A DNA stretch of 64,000 nt from Flavobacterium sp. N3904 (GTDB lineage Bacteria > Bacteroidota > Bacteroidia > Flavobacteriales > Flavobacteriaceae): the NCBI RefSeq assembly GCF_025947305.1, contig NZ_CP110009.1:3947501-4011500 (forward strand), read 5' to 3'. The notes under the pieces are model-generated. The model ran no database searches, had not been told where the DNA came from, and saw only the letters and a program-made list of their open reading frames with translations. The position numbers were made by a program, and so were the translations under genes. Each line of letters begins with the position of its first letter. Within the stretch, counting starts at the first letter, position 1. Of this stretch, positions 54,331 to 63,633 are shown in pieces.

Positions 54331-56121
54331 ATGAGCGACAAAACAAGAGGTGGTCAATTCATCGTAAAAGAAACAAAATGTGAAGATATTTTCACGCCAG
54401 AAGATTTCAATGAAGAGCAGTTAATGATGCGTGACTCTGTAAAAGAGTTCGTTGACAAAGAATTGTGGGCACACAAAGATCGTTTTGAGAAAAAAGATTA
54501 CGCATATACACAAGAGTGTATGAAAAAAGCAGGAGATCTTGGTTTCTTAAGCGTAGCTGTCCCTGAAGCTTATGGCGGAATGGGAATGGGATTTGTAAAT
54601 ACTGTTTTGGTATGTGACTATATTTCGGGAGCAACGGGTTCATTTTCTACTGCTTTTGGAGCTCACACTGGAATTGGAACAATGCCAATTACATTATACG
54701 GAACAGAGGAGCAAAAACAAAAATATGTGCCTAAATTAGCTTCTGGAGAATGGTTTGGCGCTTATTGCTTGACTGAACCAGGTGCTGGTTCTGATGCTAA
54801 TTCTGGAAAAACAAAAGCTGTTTTATCTGAAGACGGAAAAACATATTCGATCACTGGACAAAAAATGTGGATTTCGAATGCAGGATTCTGTTCTGTATTC
54901 ATCGTATTCGCAAGAATAGGTGACGACAAAAACATCACCGGATTTATCGTAGAAAACACTCCAGATAATGGAATCTCGATGAATGAAGAAGAGCATAAAT
55001 TAGGTATTCGTGCTTCTTCTACTCGTCAGGTTTTTTTCAATGAGACCAAAGTTCCTGCTGAAAATATGTTGTCTGAAAGAGGAAATGGTTTCAAAATCGC
55101 AATGAACGCCTTGAACGTAGGTCGCATCAAATTGGCAGCAGCTTGTTTGGACGCACAACGTAGAGTAATCACTGGAGCGGTTCACTACTCTAATGAAAGA
55201 ATCCAGTTTAATACTGCTATTTCTCAATTTGGTGCTATTCGTTCTAAATTGGCCGAAATGGCAACTTCTTGCTACGCAGGAGAAAGTGCTTCTTACCGTG
55301 CTGCCAAAGACATTGAAGATCGTATCACCGAGCGTGAAACTGCTGGTGCTTCTCACCAAGAGTCAGAATTAAAAGGTGTTGAAGAATATGCAATCGAGTG
55401 TTCTATCTTGAAAGTAGCTGTTTCTGAAGACGTTCAAAACTGTGCCGATGAAGGAATCCAAATCTTTGGAGGAATGGGATTCTCTGAAGACACTCCTATG
55501 GAAAGTGCTTGGAGAGATGCCCGTATTGCCCGTATCTACGAAGGAACAAACGAAATCAACAGAATGCTTTCTGTTGGTATGTTGATCAAAAAAGCAATGA
55601 AAGGTCACGTTGATTTACTAGGACCTGCTTCTAAAGTACAAGAAGAATTAATGGGAATTCCATCTTTTGAAACTCCTGATTATTCTGAATTGTTTGCTGA
55701 AGAAAAAGAAATGATCGGTAAATTGAAAAAAGCGTTCCTAATGGTTGCTGGTGGTGCCGTTCAAAAATACGGTCCAGACTTAGATGCTCACCAACAATTA
55801 TTGATGGCAGCATCAGATATCTTAATTGAAATCTATATGGCTGAAAGTACCATCTTGAGAACCGAAAAATTAGCGAAAGCAAACGGCGCTGACAAAATCA
55901 AAGAACAAATCGCAATGGCACAATTATACTTGTACCAAGCAGTTGATATCATCACTCAAAAAGGAAAAGAAAGCATTATTTCTTTTGCTGAAGGTGACGA
56001 ACAACGTATGATGTTAATGGGATTACGTCGTTTCACTAAATACACTAACATGCCAAATGTTGTTGGTTTAAGAGAAACAATCACCACAAAATTAGTTGCA
56101 GAAAACGCATACTGTTTCTAA
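54331..56121 (+). CDS. fadE: Acyl-CoA dehydrogenase
   Basis: A 596-aa protein from the ATG at 54331; the longer ORF overlaps the thiolase gene. CLTEPGAGSDANSG and KMWISNAG bind FAD, GIRASSTRQVFFNETKVP follows, and YEGTNEINRML carries the catalytic Glu region of this family. The C-terminal 150 residues form an added helical domain, as usual for Bacteroidota members of this size. First oxidation step of beta-oxidation; last gene of the operon. Confidence 0.92.
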   Translation: MSDKTRGGQFIVKETKCEDIFTPEDFNEEQLMMRDSVKEFVDKELWAHKDRFEKKDYAYTQECMKKAGDLGFLSVAVPEAYGGMGMGFVNTVLVCDYISGATGSFSTAFGAHTGIGTMPITLYGTEEQKQKYVPKLASGEWFGAYCLTEPGAGSDANSGKTKAVLSEDGKTYSITGQKMWISNAGFCSVFIVFARIGDDKNITGFIVENTPDNGISMNEEEHKLGIRASSTRQVFFNETKVPAENMLSERGNGFKIAMNALNVGRIKLAAACLDAQRRVITGAVHYSNERIQFNTAISQFGAIRSKLAEMATSCYAGESASYRAAKDIEDRITERETAGASHQESELKGVEEYAIECSILKVAVSEDVQNCADEGIQIFGGMGFSEDTPMESAWRDARIARIYEGTNEINRMLSVGMLIKKAMKGHVDLLGPASKVQEELMGIPSFETPDYSELFAEEKEMIGKLKKAFLMVAGGAVQKYGPDLDAHQQLLMAASDILIEIYMAESTILRTEKLAKANGADKIKEQIAMAQLYLYQAVDIITQKGKESIISFAEGDEQRMMLMGLRRFTKYTNMPNVVGLRETITTKLVAENAYCF

Positions 56122-56150
56122 TACACCATCTTTTTTAGTTTTTATTTGTT

Positions 56151-56192
56151 AAAAAGCCGCTATTGTCCCTGAATGACAAAGCGGCTTTTTTA
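56151..56192 (+). terminator. Terminator of the fad operon
   Basis: Stem AAAAAGCCGC / GCGGCTTTTT followed by T run. Confidence 0.82.
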
Positions 56193-56231
56193 TGGGATGC
56201 TAGTTCTGTTATTAAATAATGCTAAGCGAAG

Positions 56232-56864
56232 TTATTTCTCCTGAAGTTCTAATTTATCTATATCTGTATCTGTCAGGTTTTGAACATTTCTTGTAATTTT
56301 TTCAATTTCCCAATCCCACCATTTTAATTTTAAAAGCCTTTCGATAACATCATTGGTGAATCTTTTTTTGATTTCGGTTGCGGGGTTTCCACCAACTATA
56401 GTATAAGGTTCTACGTCTTTTATTACGGTTGCGTTTGTTGCAATAATGGCTCCGTCGCCAATGGTTACTCCTGCCATAATGGTTGCATTGTAGCCTATCC
56501 AAACATCGTTGCCAATGTGAATGTCGCCTTTTTGTGGATATTGCTTTCCTTCCATAGCATTTTCCCAGCCTTTCCCAAAAACTGCAAACGGATACGTTGT
56601 TAAAGCATTTGTAAGATGATTGGCTCCATTCATAATAAATTTCACATCGGAAGCTATCATACAAAATTTACCAATTATCAGTTTATCTCCAACAAAGTCA
56701 AAATGGTACTTTACATTTTTCTCAAAGTTCTCCACGTTTTCAAAATCATCATAATAGGTGTAATCGCCAACAATGATATTTGGATTTTCAACTATGTTTT
56801 TTAGAAAACAAAGTCGGTCATAATTTTGAAGTGGAAATTTTATGTTTTTATCTGGGGCTGTCAT
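56232..56864 (-). CDS. Vat/CatB-type O-acetyltransferase
   Basis: A 210-aa left-handed beta-helix acetyltransferase. GDYTYYDD near the N-terminus, GKFCMIASDVKFIMNGANHLTNALTTYPF (with the catalytic-type His), then hexapeptide repeats IGNDVWIGYNATIMAGVTIGDGAIIATNATVIKDV by position and GGNPATEIKKRF. The group includes streptogramin A (Vat) and type B chloramphenicol acetyltransferases. Whether it confers drug resistance cannot be told from sequence. Confidence 0.87.
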   Translation of the reverse strand: MTAPDKNIKFPLQNYDRLCFLKNIVENPNIIVGDYTYYDDFENVENFEKNVKYHFDFVGDKLIIGKFCMIASDVKFIMNGANHLTNALTTYPFAVFGKGWENAMEGKQYPQKGDIHIGNDVWIGYNATIMAGVTIGDGAIIATNATVIKDVEPYTIVGGNPATEIKKRFTNDVIERLLKLKWWDWEIEKITRNVQNLTDTDIDKLELQEK

Positions 56865-57240
56865 TGTTTATTACTTTTGAATCATTACCAAATATATTAA
56901 ATAACACTTAAAAATCTCTGCTAAAATTTTGAATTAGTTCTCAAAAAAATTGGTCTTATAAAAAATAATTTCACGTTTTCCTTTAAGTGGTTAGGATTGC
57001 GTGAGGGATGGGCTAAGCTACCGAAGTAACAGCAACAGCCCAGCAGCATAAAGAAAACTAGCCGACTAACAAGTATTATAAGTTGGTTCCTTTTCTTTAG
57101 GGTGACACGCCCTTAGTATATTTCTGATTTAGGTTTATGCTACTGCGCTTTTATGATTGTTGTACATGCATGGGTTTAAATATTTGTGGAAATCATCATT
57201 ATTTAGAAAAAATAGATGAAGAAATTCTACTCGAAAACAG
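56865..57240. other. Gene-free stretch, unassigned
   Basis: About 375 bases with no ORF. The part 56975-57125 is clearly less AT-rich than the flanks and holds GCGTGAGGGATGGGC, an imperfect AAAGAAAA / TTTTCTTT pair and GGGTGACACGCCC. It could be a gene remnant or a small RNA; nothing is recognised. Confidence 0.35.
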
Positions 57241-57242
57241 AA

Positions 57243-57273
57243 TTGCAAAAATTAAAAAAAAAACATATATTTG
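57243..57273 (+). promoter_or_regulatory. Promoter of the DUF202 gene
   Basis: TTG (57243-57245), 20-base spacer, TATATTTG (57266-57273). Confidence 0.6.
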
Positions 57274-57331
57274 TTAGAGAGCACATTACTAACACTCTAA
57301 AACAAACCATTTAACTATAAATCCAATTAAA

Positions 57332-57784
57332 ATGAAAGACGAAATTACATCTAACCCAGAGGCAATAGAAACTGAAAAAAAACTGCTAAAAGAAAAAAAA
57401 GACAGAGATAAAGAGCTGATCACTTTGGAACGTTTTAGGATTGCTGCAGAAAAAATGCAACTTTCTTGGATAGCAAGATCTATTACTATTTCGGCATTAG
57501 GATTTACCGTTTATCGTTTACTGGAGGATGAAGAAGCCAAAGGAATTGCAAATTCTGTTGGATCAATCAGCCCCAGTGAAGTGGGATTAATCATGCTGCT
57601 TATTGGATTTGTCGGATTGGTCTGGGCAACTATTGAACATACTAAAACTTTAGAAAAAGTAAAACGACAATACACTGTTTATCAAAAAATGCCTGTGTCT
57701 ATTTCATTAATACAATCGTATGCAATAATTTTAGTTACATTAATTCTAGCTATTTCTTCTTGTCTGCGCTATTTTAAAATTTAA
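57332..57784 (+). CDS. DUF202 (YidH-like) membrane protein
   Basis: A 150-aa protein with a charged N-terminal coiled stretch (residues 1-50), then the DUF202 signature with ERFRIAAEKMQLSWIARSITISALGFTVYRLL by position, and three transmembrane segments at about 55-75, 87-105 and 123-145. Inner membrane; function unknown. Flanked by its own promoter and a two-way terminator. Confidence 0.85.
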   Translation: MKDEITSNPEAIETEKKLLKEKKDRDKELITLERFRIAAEKMQLSWIARSITISALGFTVYRLLEDEEAKGIANSVGSISPSEVGLIMLLIGFVGLVWATIEHTKTLEKVKRQYTVYQKMPVSISLIQSYAIILVTLILAISSCLRYFKI

Positions 57785-57809
57785 AAGCTTGCGAATGAAT
57801 TTTAAACAA

Positions 57810-57850
57810 AAAAATCCAAAATTGATTGAATTTTGGATTTTTTTTTTTGA
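57810..57850. terminator. Bidirectional terminator
   Basis: Stem AAAATCCAAAATT / AATTTTGGATTTT with long A and T runs. Confidence 0.85.
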
Positions 57851-57877
57851 GCTCTGTATATATATTCTAGTAAAATC

Positions 57878-58804
57878 CTAAAAGAAAACATACTGATAGG
57901 AAAGCGATATTGAGTCATAATTCAGTCCAATATCTTTAAAGGTTCCTGTATTAACTTGCAATTTCATTGACTGACTTCTCGTAAATGGTACAGACCACGT
58001 TAGTCCTATTCTTGAACTGTTAATCAAACTTCCCGTAGGTAAATCATCAATAACGGTTTTTCCTCCGTTAAACCAGTTCATATTAAATCCTATCCACATT
58101 TGATTTTTAAAATAATAACTGGCATGCCCCTGAAAAGAAAGTACAGGTTTTTGCTGAAGATCTTTGTCTCCAAGGTATTCATCGTTTTGCGTATAAAACC
58201 AAACCCCAGAATAGAATTCAGCATAAACATGTGTAAACCGTTTGGATACACCTACCTCGGGTTTGAATCCCCAACGATTGGCTCCGATATTGATTCTTTT
58301 ATCAGCGTAATAACGACCTGTAGGCACTGATGTAACCAAACTTACCCCAAATATTGTTTTTTGCTGATATTGGCTAAATTGCTTTCTCTCCAATGCTGGC
58401 GATCCTAATAAAATTATTCCAAATCGTATGCGCATATCGCCAAAACCAGTTCGATTTCCAGTTATTTCTTCACCATTTACTTTGGCTCTTCCATCCATTG
58501 TTACATATGGGAGGATGACTTGCACTCTTGCCAATTTATCGGCCAATCCAAAAGTATGCAAATAACCAACTCCAAAATTATTGCTTGAAATAACAAAATC
58601 CTCAATAGGCAAAGTGGGTTCAGAAACAACATTCCCTTTCAAAAAACCGTAACTAGCAACTACAACATTAGCACCTTTCGGCATATTGGCATAAGCTCTG
58701 GGCTCAAGATCTTGAGCAAAAGAAACAGTACTTATCAAAAAAAAGGTAATTAAATATACTATTTTATTTTTGTTGACAAGAAAAAAGAATAAAGATGCAA
58801 CCAT
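57878..58804 (-). CDS. Outer-membrane beta-barrel protein (phenol_MetA_deg type)
   Basis: A 308-aa protein with a signal peptide ending SFAQ (about residue 31). Amphipathic strands run to a C-terminal Phe (SYQYVFF), the signal for outer-membrane assembly. RTGFGDMRIRFGIILLG, GVSLVTSVPTGRYY and RWGFKPEVGVSKRF resemble the meta-pathway phenol degradation (PF13557) transporter-like family. Substrate unknown. Confidence 0.8.
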   Translation of the reverse strand: MVASLFFFLVNKNKIVYLITFFLISTVSFAQDLEPRAYANMPKGANVVVASYGFLKGNVVSEPTLPIEDFVISSNNFGVGYLHTFGLADKLARVQVILPYVTMDGRAKVNGEEITGNRTGFGDMRIRFGIILLGSPALERKQFSQYQQKTIFGVSLVTSVPTGRYYADKRINIGANRWGFKPEVGVSKRFTHVYAEFYSGVWFYTQNDEYLGDKDLQQKPVLSFQGHASYYFKNQMWIGFNMNWFNGGKTVIDDLPTGSLINSSRIGLTWSVPFTRSQSMKLQVNTGTFKDIGLNYDSISLSYQYVFF

Positions 58805-58828
58805 ACTTATACGAGTATTATATAAAAT

Positions 58829-59848
58829 CTAATGCTTTTTATGATGCTTTACAGCTTTGTCATCTACTTCTAATGCAAGACTTTCTGAACTCCCCAGATT
58901 ATGATTTTCTAAATCGTTAAAAAGACCTTCATCTGAAAGATCAAGTGGTTTTGAATTTTCCCAATCGTGATTTGCAACTTCTTGCAAACGTTTAATAATT
59001 GCTTCATCATGAATTTCAATAGCCAATTCTCGCCTATCATCAAAACTCCCTGGAGCCAAGTTTATAGAACCTATAATAGCTCTTTCTCCATCAGCCAGAA
59101 TCATTTTACCATGCAATTTGAGTTTTTTGAGTTTATGAATCTTTACACCCACATCTTCTAAAATACGCAATCCACCAACCCCTTCAACCAATTTTTGTTT
59201 TTTTAAGGAATGAGGCGATTTTGCCATTATATGCACTTTTACACCTCTTATGGCTGCCCTTACCAAATGTTCAACTATTACCTCATCTTGATAACGTTCG
59301 TTTTGTACAAATAAAGTATACTTGGCTTTGTCTATTAATTCAGCAATACGCAAACGACCATTCCCTGTACACCAAATAAGTTTAGCATCGGTTCCCGGTA
59401 CAAATACAATCCGATTCCAATCAGCCTCAAAGCAGGATATGATTTCTTTTACTTCGTGTTTATGCGTTGTAATAATGGCATAATCTCGAGATAAATTAAG
59501 ATTTTTGGTGTCCCAATTTAAAGAATGAATAATAGCTAATTCATCATCAACTACCATCGATTTCTCATGAGTAATTCCAAAAGACGGATTACTGTCTCTT
59601 ACTTCTACACCAACTTCTTCCAGTAATTTTCTGACTTGATCATTTTCTTCTACACCGTTCCTTCTGGCAGGGTTAAGCATAATATCTATTTTAACTCCTC
59701 TTTTTTTGGCTTCAATAATCGCATTAATTAAATCCGGATCCGAAAAAATAAACATTTTTACGCGAATGGATTTCTTTGCTTTTTTAATTGCATCAATTAT
59801 TTGTTTTCCAGTATCATCTGGGAGTACAATTAAAGAACGAGTAGACAT
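58829..59848 (-). CDS. Phospholipase D-like protein
   Basis: A 339-aa cytosolic protein with two HKD motifs: HEKSMVVDD (about residues 119-127) and LHGKMILADGERAIIGSINLAPGS (about 243-266). Each HxK(x4)D is complete. No transmembrane segments, so it is not a classical cardiolipin synthase, although it could be a related phosphatidyl transferase or a nuclease of the same superfamily. Lies 25 bases upstream, in operon order, of the barrel gene. Confidence 0.85.
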   Translation of the reverse strand: MSTRSLIVLPDDTGKQIIDAIKKAKKSIRVKMFIFSDPDLINAIIEAKKRGVKIDIMLNPARRNGVEENDQVRKLLEEVGVEVRDSNPSFGITHEKSMVVDDELAIIHSLNWDTKNLNLSRDYAIITTHKHEVKEIISCFEADWNRIVFVPGTDAKLIWCTGNGRLRIAELIDKAKYTLFVQNERYQDEVIVEHLVRAAIRGVKVHIMAKSPHSLKKQKLVEGVGGLRILEDVGVKIHKLKKLKLHGKMILADGERAIIGSINLAPGSFDDRRELAIEIHDEAIIKRLQEVANHDWENSKPLDLSDEGLFNDLENHNLGSSESLALEVDDKAVKHHKKH

Positions 59849-59937
59849 GATAATAAATTTAAGGTTTAATTACGATATACAATTTAGCGCTTTACAAATA
59901 TATAAGAAGCCATTAGCAAAAACTAATTTCAACCCAT

Positions 59938-59967
59938 AAAAAAACCCCGAAAATATCGAGGTTTAAA
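59938..59967 (-). terminator. Terminator after the 60005-60766 gene
   Basis: Minus-strand stem AACCTCGA / TTCGGGGTT followed by T run. Confidence 0.72.
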
Positions 59968-60004
59968 TTCTGAATAGCAACTTTAAAATTAAAATTAAAG
60001 TCAA

Positions 60005-60766
60005 CTAAAATCTATATCCAATACTTATATTGTATCTAAAACCAACTGCTGTAAGAGACTGAACTCCTTTTTTTGTAATTCCCTCATCTCCAGTAATATT
60101 GCCTATGTTGGGGAATTTATCTCTCATCTTTTCAATTATTTTTTGAGCCAGTTCATTTTCATCCAATGAAGGGATATCTCCATCTACTTTTACATTGTAT
60201 TTATAGGTTGTTACAGATGGCCCAAAAAGCACGCAATCAATAACCAATCGATCCCATAATACAAATTGATACCCTAATTCGCCTCCTACATTGTATAAAT
60301 CTAATTTCATATTAAGATTGGCACTGTCAGTAACATTTGTATCAGGATCTGTATAATCAAACCCCCTGCTACTGTCAAAACTAAAATAGGACACAAAAGG
60401 AGCCAGATAAACACCACGTGGTCCACTATATTTGTTGATTTTTCCTAAATAAAATCTATAATCCAATCCTAACGAATAACCTGATCGGCTTCCCTTTGGC
60501 TGAAAATTAAACCCAGTAAGAGTTGGAATAAACTTTGGAAATTGTTGATACCCAAAAACAAAATTGATACTTTGATTCTCTTTTATCATCCTTTCATAAG
60601 AAAATTGATAAGATGCATCATACAAAAGCATGTTTGTCGCATTGAATTTTATAGAATTCTTAAAATCTTTAGGTGTTTGTCCGAATACAGATACATTTCC
60701 GACCAATAAGAGCAATAAAAAGACTATTACAAATTTAAATTTTAAAATTGTGGCTGAATTTATCAT
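60005..60766 (-). CDS. Predicted outer-membrane barrel, unknown function
   Basis: A 253-aa protein with a signal peptide (ending VFGQ, about residue 30) and alternating beta-strand pattern to a C-terminal aromatic residue (NISIGYRF). The strands YQFSYERMIKENQSINFVFGYQ and FRYNISIGYRF are barrel-like, and the sequence resembles DUF3575-type proteins. No ligand site recognised. Confidence 0.72.
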   Translation of the reverse strand: MINSATILKFKFVIVFLLLLLVGNVSVFGQTPKDFKNSIKFNATNMLLYDASYQFSYERMIKENQSINFVFGYQQFPKFIPTLTGFNFQPKGSRSGYSLGLDYRFYLGKINKYSGPRGVYLAPFVSYFSFDSSRGFDYTDPDTNVTDSANLNMKLDLYNVGGELGYQFVLWDRLVIDCVLFGPSVTTYKYNVKVDGDIPSLDENELAQKIIEKMRDKFPNIGNITGDEGITKKGVQSLTAVGFRYNISIGYRF

Positions 60767-60972
60767 GACGTTTTAATTAAAAATTAAAGGATAATGTGGT
60801 ATACATACAAATTTAACATTTTTTTCTGATTAATTAAAATAGAAAATTAAAATAAAGCAACTAAAGAATGGTAGTGCTTGATTATTAATTAATTGATAAT
60901 TTAAATCTCCGAAAAATTACTTTTTTCAACTTAAAAAAATTTAATTTTAGGCATTTAAAATATAAAAAAAAC

Positions 60973-61011
60973 GCAAAAAAAGAGCGTAATGAATTGTACA
61001 TTACGCCCTTA
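60973..61011 (-). terminator. Terminator
   Basis: Minus-strand stem GCGTAATG / CATTACGC with T run, after the 61033 gene. Confidence 0.78.
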
Positions 61012-61032
61012 AATATTCAGTAGCAAATAATT

Positions 61033-61521
61033 TTAGTTTGCATTTACTTTTGTCTTATCCAATTCGCCTATAAAAGGAATAGCATTTTGAATACTGCCTC
61101 TAATTTCAGTTTGCAAATAAATCTCCAATTGAATCCATTTTGCGGCATTTAATGCACCAGCAGCCTTTTTTGCTTTTTCATAATACGTTGAATACAACTT
61201 ATCATATCCTAAATTATTTTTCAAAGTCCCTTTAACTATTGCATCGGCATTGGCATCAGTAAGATTTTGAAAATCGGCAGCATATTGATTGATTAATTGT
61301 ATTTTGGTTTGACCCAAATTTTTACGTTCTACTTCGTAAGCATCGTAGACTTTTGCAAAATCAGTTGCCTGAACGCCCGACAAAGCCATGTATTGATTTA
61401 CCAGTTCTGTTTTTGATTTACCATAAACAGACTGAACAATATCAACATCGTCTTTCATGGTTGATTGGGCAAAATTACTTGAAGAAATAGCAAGTAACAT
61501 AAAAAGAATAAATTTTTTCAT
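61033..61521 (-). CDS. Exported helical protein of unknown function
   Basis: A 162-aa protein from the ATG at 61521, which gives a clean signal peptide (ending SNFAQ, about residue 19); the longer ORF adds ten residues. The mature part is nearly all helical (VNQYMALSGVQATDFAKVYDAYEVERKN and so on), resembling small periplasmic chaperone-type proteins of the Spy/CpxP kind in overall build only. Function not assigned. Confidence 0.68.
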   Translation of the reverse strand: MKKFILFMLLAISSSNFAQSTMKDDVDIVQSVYGKSKTELVNQYMALSGVQATDFAKVYDAYEVERKNLGQTKIQLINQYAADFQNLTDANADAIVKGTLKNNLGYDKLYSTYYEKAKKAAGALNAAKWIQLEIYLQTEIRGSIQNAIPFIGELDKTKVNAN

Positions 61522-61623
61522 AATATAAGATTTAATTGTTAAAACACTCAAATTTAATAATTTAATGTTTATTTTAATAAAAAAACCTTTATTTTAAAGA
61601 TAATATTGTTGAAAATATATTTT

Positions 61624-62778
61624 TTAAAACGCTTCACCAAAACTAAAATAAACCCCTCTTAAAGAACCTCCTTCTCCAAAACCACAATCAAGTCTCAAAT
61701 TGGTTTGATGCTTACTGTCAACCATAATTCTCAATCCTCCACCATAAGAAACTCTCCAGGTTTCAAAAGACACATCCTTGTAACTCTCAAATACCCTACC
61801 CGTACCCACAAATCCTACAACTCCAAAAATATTCCAGACCGGCATACGGTATTCAATCTGTCCGTCAATAAGAACCTTATCTCGATACGCTCCTTGGTAA
61901 TACCCTCTCATTTGATCAGATCCACCCATCAACGAAAGATCATAGAATGGTGTATCGCCAAATGCATTGCTGGTATATGCCTGAACTGCAATAATATGTT
62001 TAAGCCAAGGATTGTAATACTTACGCATGTCCAAAATAAAATTGGTAAATTGATAAGTACTTCCAAAGAATTTGGGATGAAAAACCAGACTTGACATACA
62101 ATATTCTCCTTGTTGTGGATTGTACGGATTTTTTCTTGTGTCATATAAACCAGAAAAACCTGCCCCTACATCATAACCACCCGTCACTCCCGGTACATTA
62201 TCTTGAATTAAAAAACTATCCGCAGGGATTTGCATGTTCCAATAATTGGCAAACTCAATGGGAATACCAACATATAAATTTTTTTCAATTTGCATCAAAT
62301 TATTAGAATAAAATTTAACCCTGTCAAAATTTATTGCTTCTTCCGTTGCTTTTGTTACATCATTTCCTATTCCAAAAATGTATTGGGGTTGTTTTTGATA
62401 ATAGACATAACTTTGAATTTGATATTTATTTTCCTTAAAAAACAATTGTCCGCCCAATACAACATTTACTCTCCCTTTTGATGAAAAAGTCACCAATTCG
62501 GTCAACTTAGAAGGTTTGGATATGGTATCTTTTTTTGACAGATTAAGAACATTGAATTTGGTCAAACCGTATATATTTCCAGCTTCAGTGGTATAGCCAT
62601 AAATAGGCACTGGAAACACCCTAAAAAAAGCTTCCGCCTTTTTATTAAATGCATTGAATTTTGAAACTTCACTTTCTTTTGCAACAGTCGTATCCTTTTT
62701 GACGGTTGTTGCCGTTTGAGCAATTATAGAAACAGAAAATAAAAAAAACAGGATTGCAATTAATGTCTTTTGAAACAT
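61624..62778 (-). CDS. BamA/TamA-type outer-membrane barrel without POTRA domains
   Basis: A 384-aa protein with a signal peptide (ending SIIAQ, about residue 21). The C-terminal barrel of the Omp85 superfamily is recognisable: LMGGSDQMRGYYQGAYRDK (the conserved loop-6 motif), GVVGFVGTGRVFES, YGGGLRIMVD and a C-terminal Phe. It is too short for POTRA repeats. Possible roles are lipase-like or surface-protein secretion; unknown. Confidence 0.83.
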   Translation of the reverse strand: MFQKTLIAILFFLFSVSIIAQTATTVKKDTTVAKESEVSKFNAFNKKAEAFFRVFPVPIYGYTTEAGNIYGLTKFNVLNLSKKDTISKPSKLTELVTFSSKGRVNVVLGGQLFFKENKYQIQSYVYYQKQPQYIFGIGNDVTKATEEAINFDRVKFYSNNLMQIEKNLYVGIPIEFANYWNMQIPADSFLIQDNVPGVTGGYDVGAGFSGLYDTRKNPYNPQQGEYCMSSLVFHPKFFGSTYQFTNFILDMRKYYNPWLKHIIAVQAYTSNAFGDTPFYDLSLMGGSDQMRGYYQGAYRDKVLIDGQIEYRMPVWNIFGVVGFVGTGRVFESYKDVSFETWRVSYGGGLRIMVDSKHQTNLRLDCGFGEGGSLRGVYFSFGEAF

Positions 62779-62857
62779 AAAATTTTATTTAAATAAGTTT
62801 ACTTTAACAAAACTAATGTTAAAAAATATACTTTTATTCATTATCCTTTTCTATTTC

Positions 62858-62904
62858 AAAAAAAAAACATTGATCCTGGAATATGGTCAATGTTTTTTTT
62901 TTAA
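62858..62904 (-). terminator. Terminator after the DUF4136 gene
   Basis: Minus-strand stem ACATTGA / TCAATGT with T run. Confidence 0.72.
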
Positions 62905-62940
62905 AATATTAAATTAAAAGTTTAGCCTGCAAAATTTTTA

Positions 62941-63516
62941 TTATTGCTTTGGTGCTCCCGGAGGAAAACTAGCCATAATTTTAGTAACTGCATCCAAAAC
63001 AGCTTGATCAGGATTATCCGATTGAGAGTAAATATCTTTACTACCTGTACCGGTCCATATAAGCGTTTTAGTAGAGGCGTCTATGATATCAATTACAAGA
63101 GAACCATCCGTATAATTCTGAACACTTACCGTAGTATTTGCCATACCTCCCATACCTCCATAACCACCACCCCAACCATAAGGGCGATACATTCCTCCTG
63201 CTCCGTAATAGTTAGTATTGGCGTTGTATTGTTTTTCTGCTTGCATTACTGTAGTTGCGTTTACCAACATATCCGGATTGCTTGTGTCTTCGGTAAAACC
63301 TTTACTAATCAAATTTGCTTTTACATCACTGATAATACGATTTTGATTGAGTTGATTAATTGTTTGCCCAGTTACATTTAATTGATAAAAAGAAAATGTT
63401 TTGTATTTTGAAAAATTAGCTGAATGATCATAATCCGATGAAACGGTAACCGATGAACAGCTAACGAATAAGGAAACCAGAAAAAGAAATAACGATGTTT
63501 TGATGATTGTTTTCAT
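62941..63516 (-). CDS. DUF4136 lipoprotein
   Basis: A 191-aa protein with lipobox FVSC (about Cys20). The DUF4136 pattern is clear: VSSDYDHSANFSKYKTFSFY at the start of the mature part, VKANLISKGFTEDTSNPDMLVN, then VIDIIDASTKTLIWTGTGSKDI and AVTKIMASFPP. A Gly/Tyr-rich insert (GAGGMYRPYGWGGGYGGMGG) sits in the middle. Probably on the inner or outer membrane; role unknown. Confidence 0.85.
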   Translation of the reverse strand: MKTIIKTSLFLFLVSLFVSCSSVTVSSDYDHSANFSKYKTFSFYQLNVTGQTINQLNQNRIISDVKANLISKGFTEDTSNPDMLVNATTVMQAEKQYNANTNYYGAGGMYRPYGWGGGYGGMGGMANTTVSVQNYTDGSLVIDIIDASTKTLIWTGTGSKDIYSQSDNPDQAVLDAVTKIMASFPPGAPKQ

Positions 63517-63633
63517 ACTAAATTGGTTTAAAGTTTGTTTGTCTCGTAAAGTTATAAAAAAATATTGAAAATGTAAATAAATTACAAAAACAATCCTTGT
63601 TAATATAGACAGATTATAAGACTAAAATTCAAC

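Noticed and set aside
37355..56121. A secondary metabolite or defence island in the right half
   Set aside because: The genes are purine synthesis, fatty-acid oxidation and similar metabolism; only the single OLD-type gene is defence-like.
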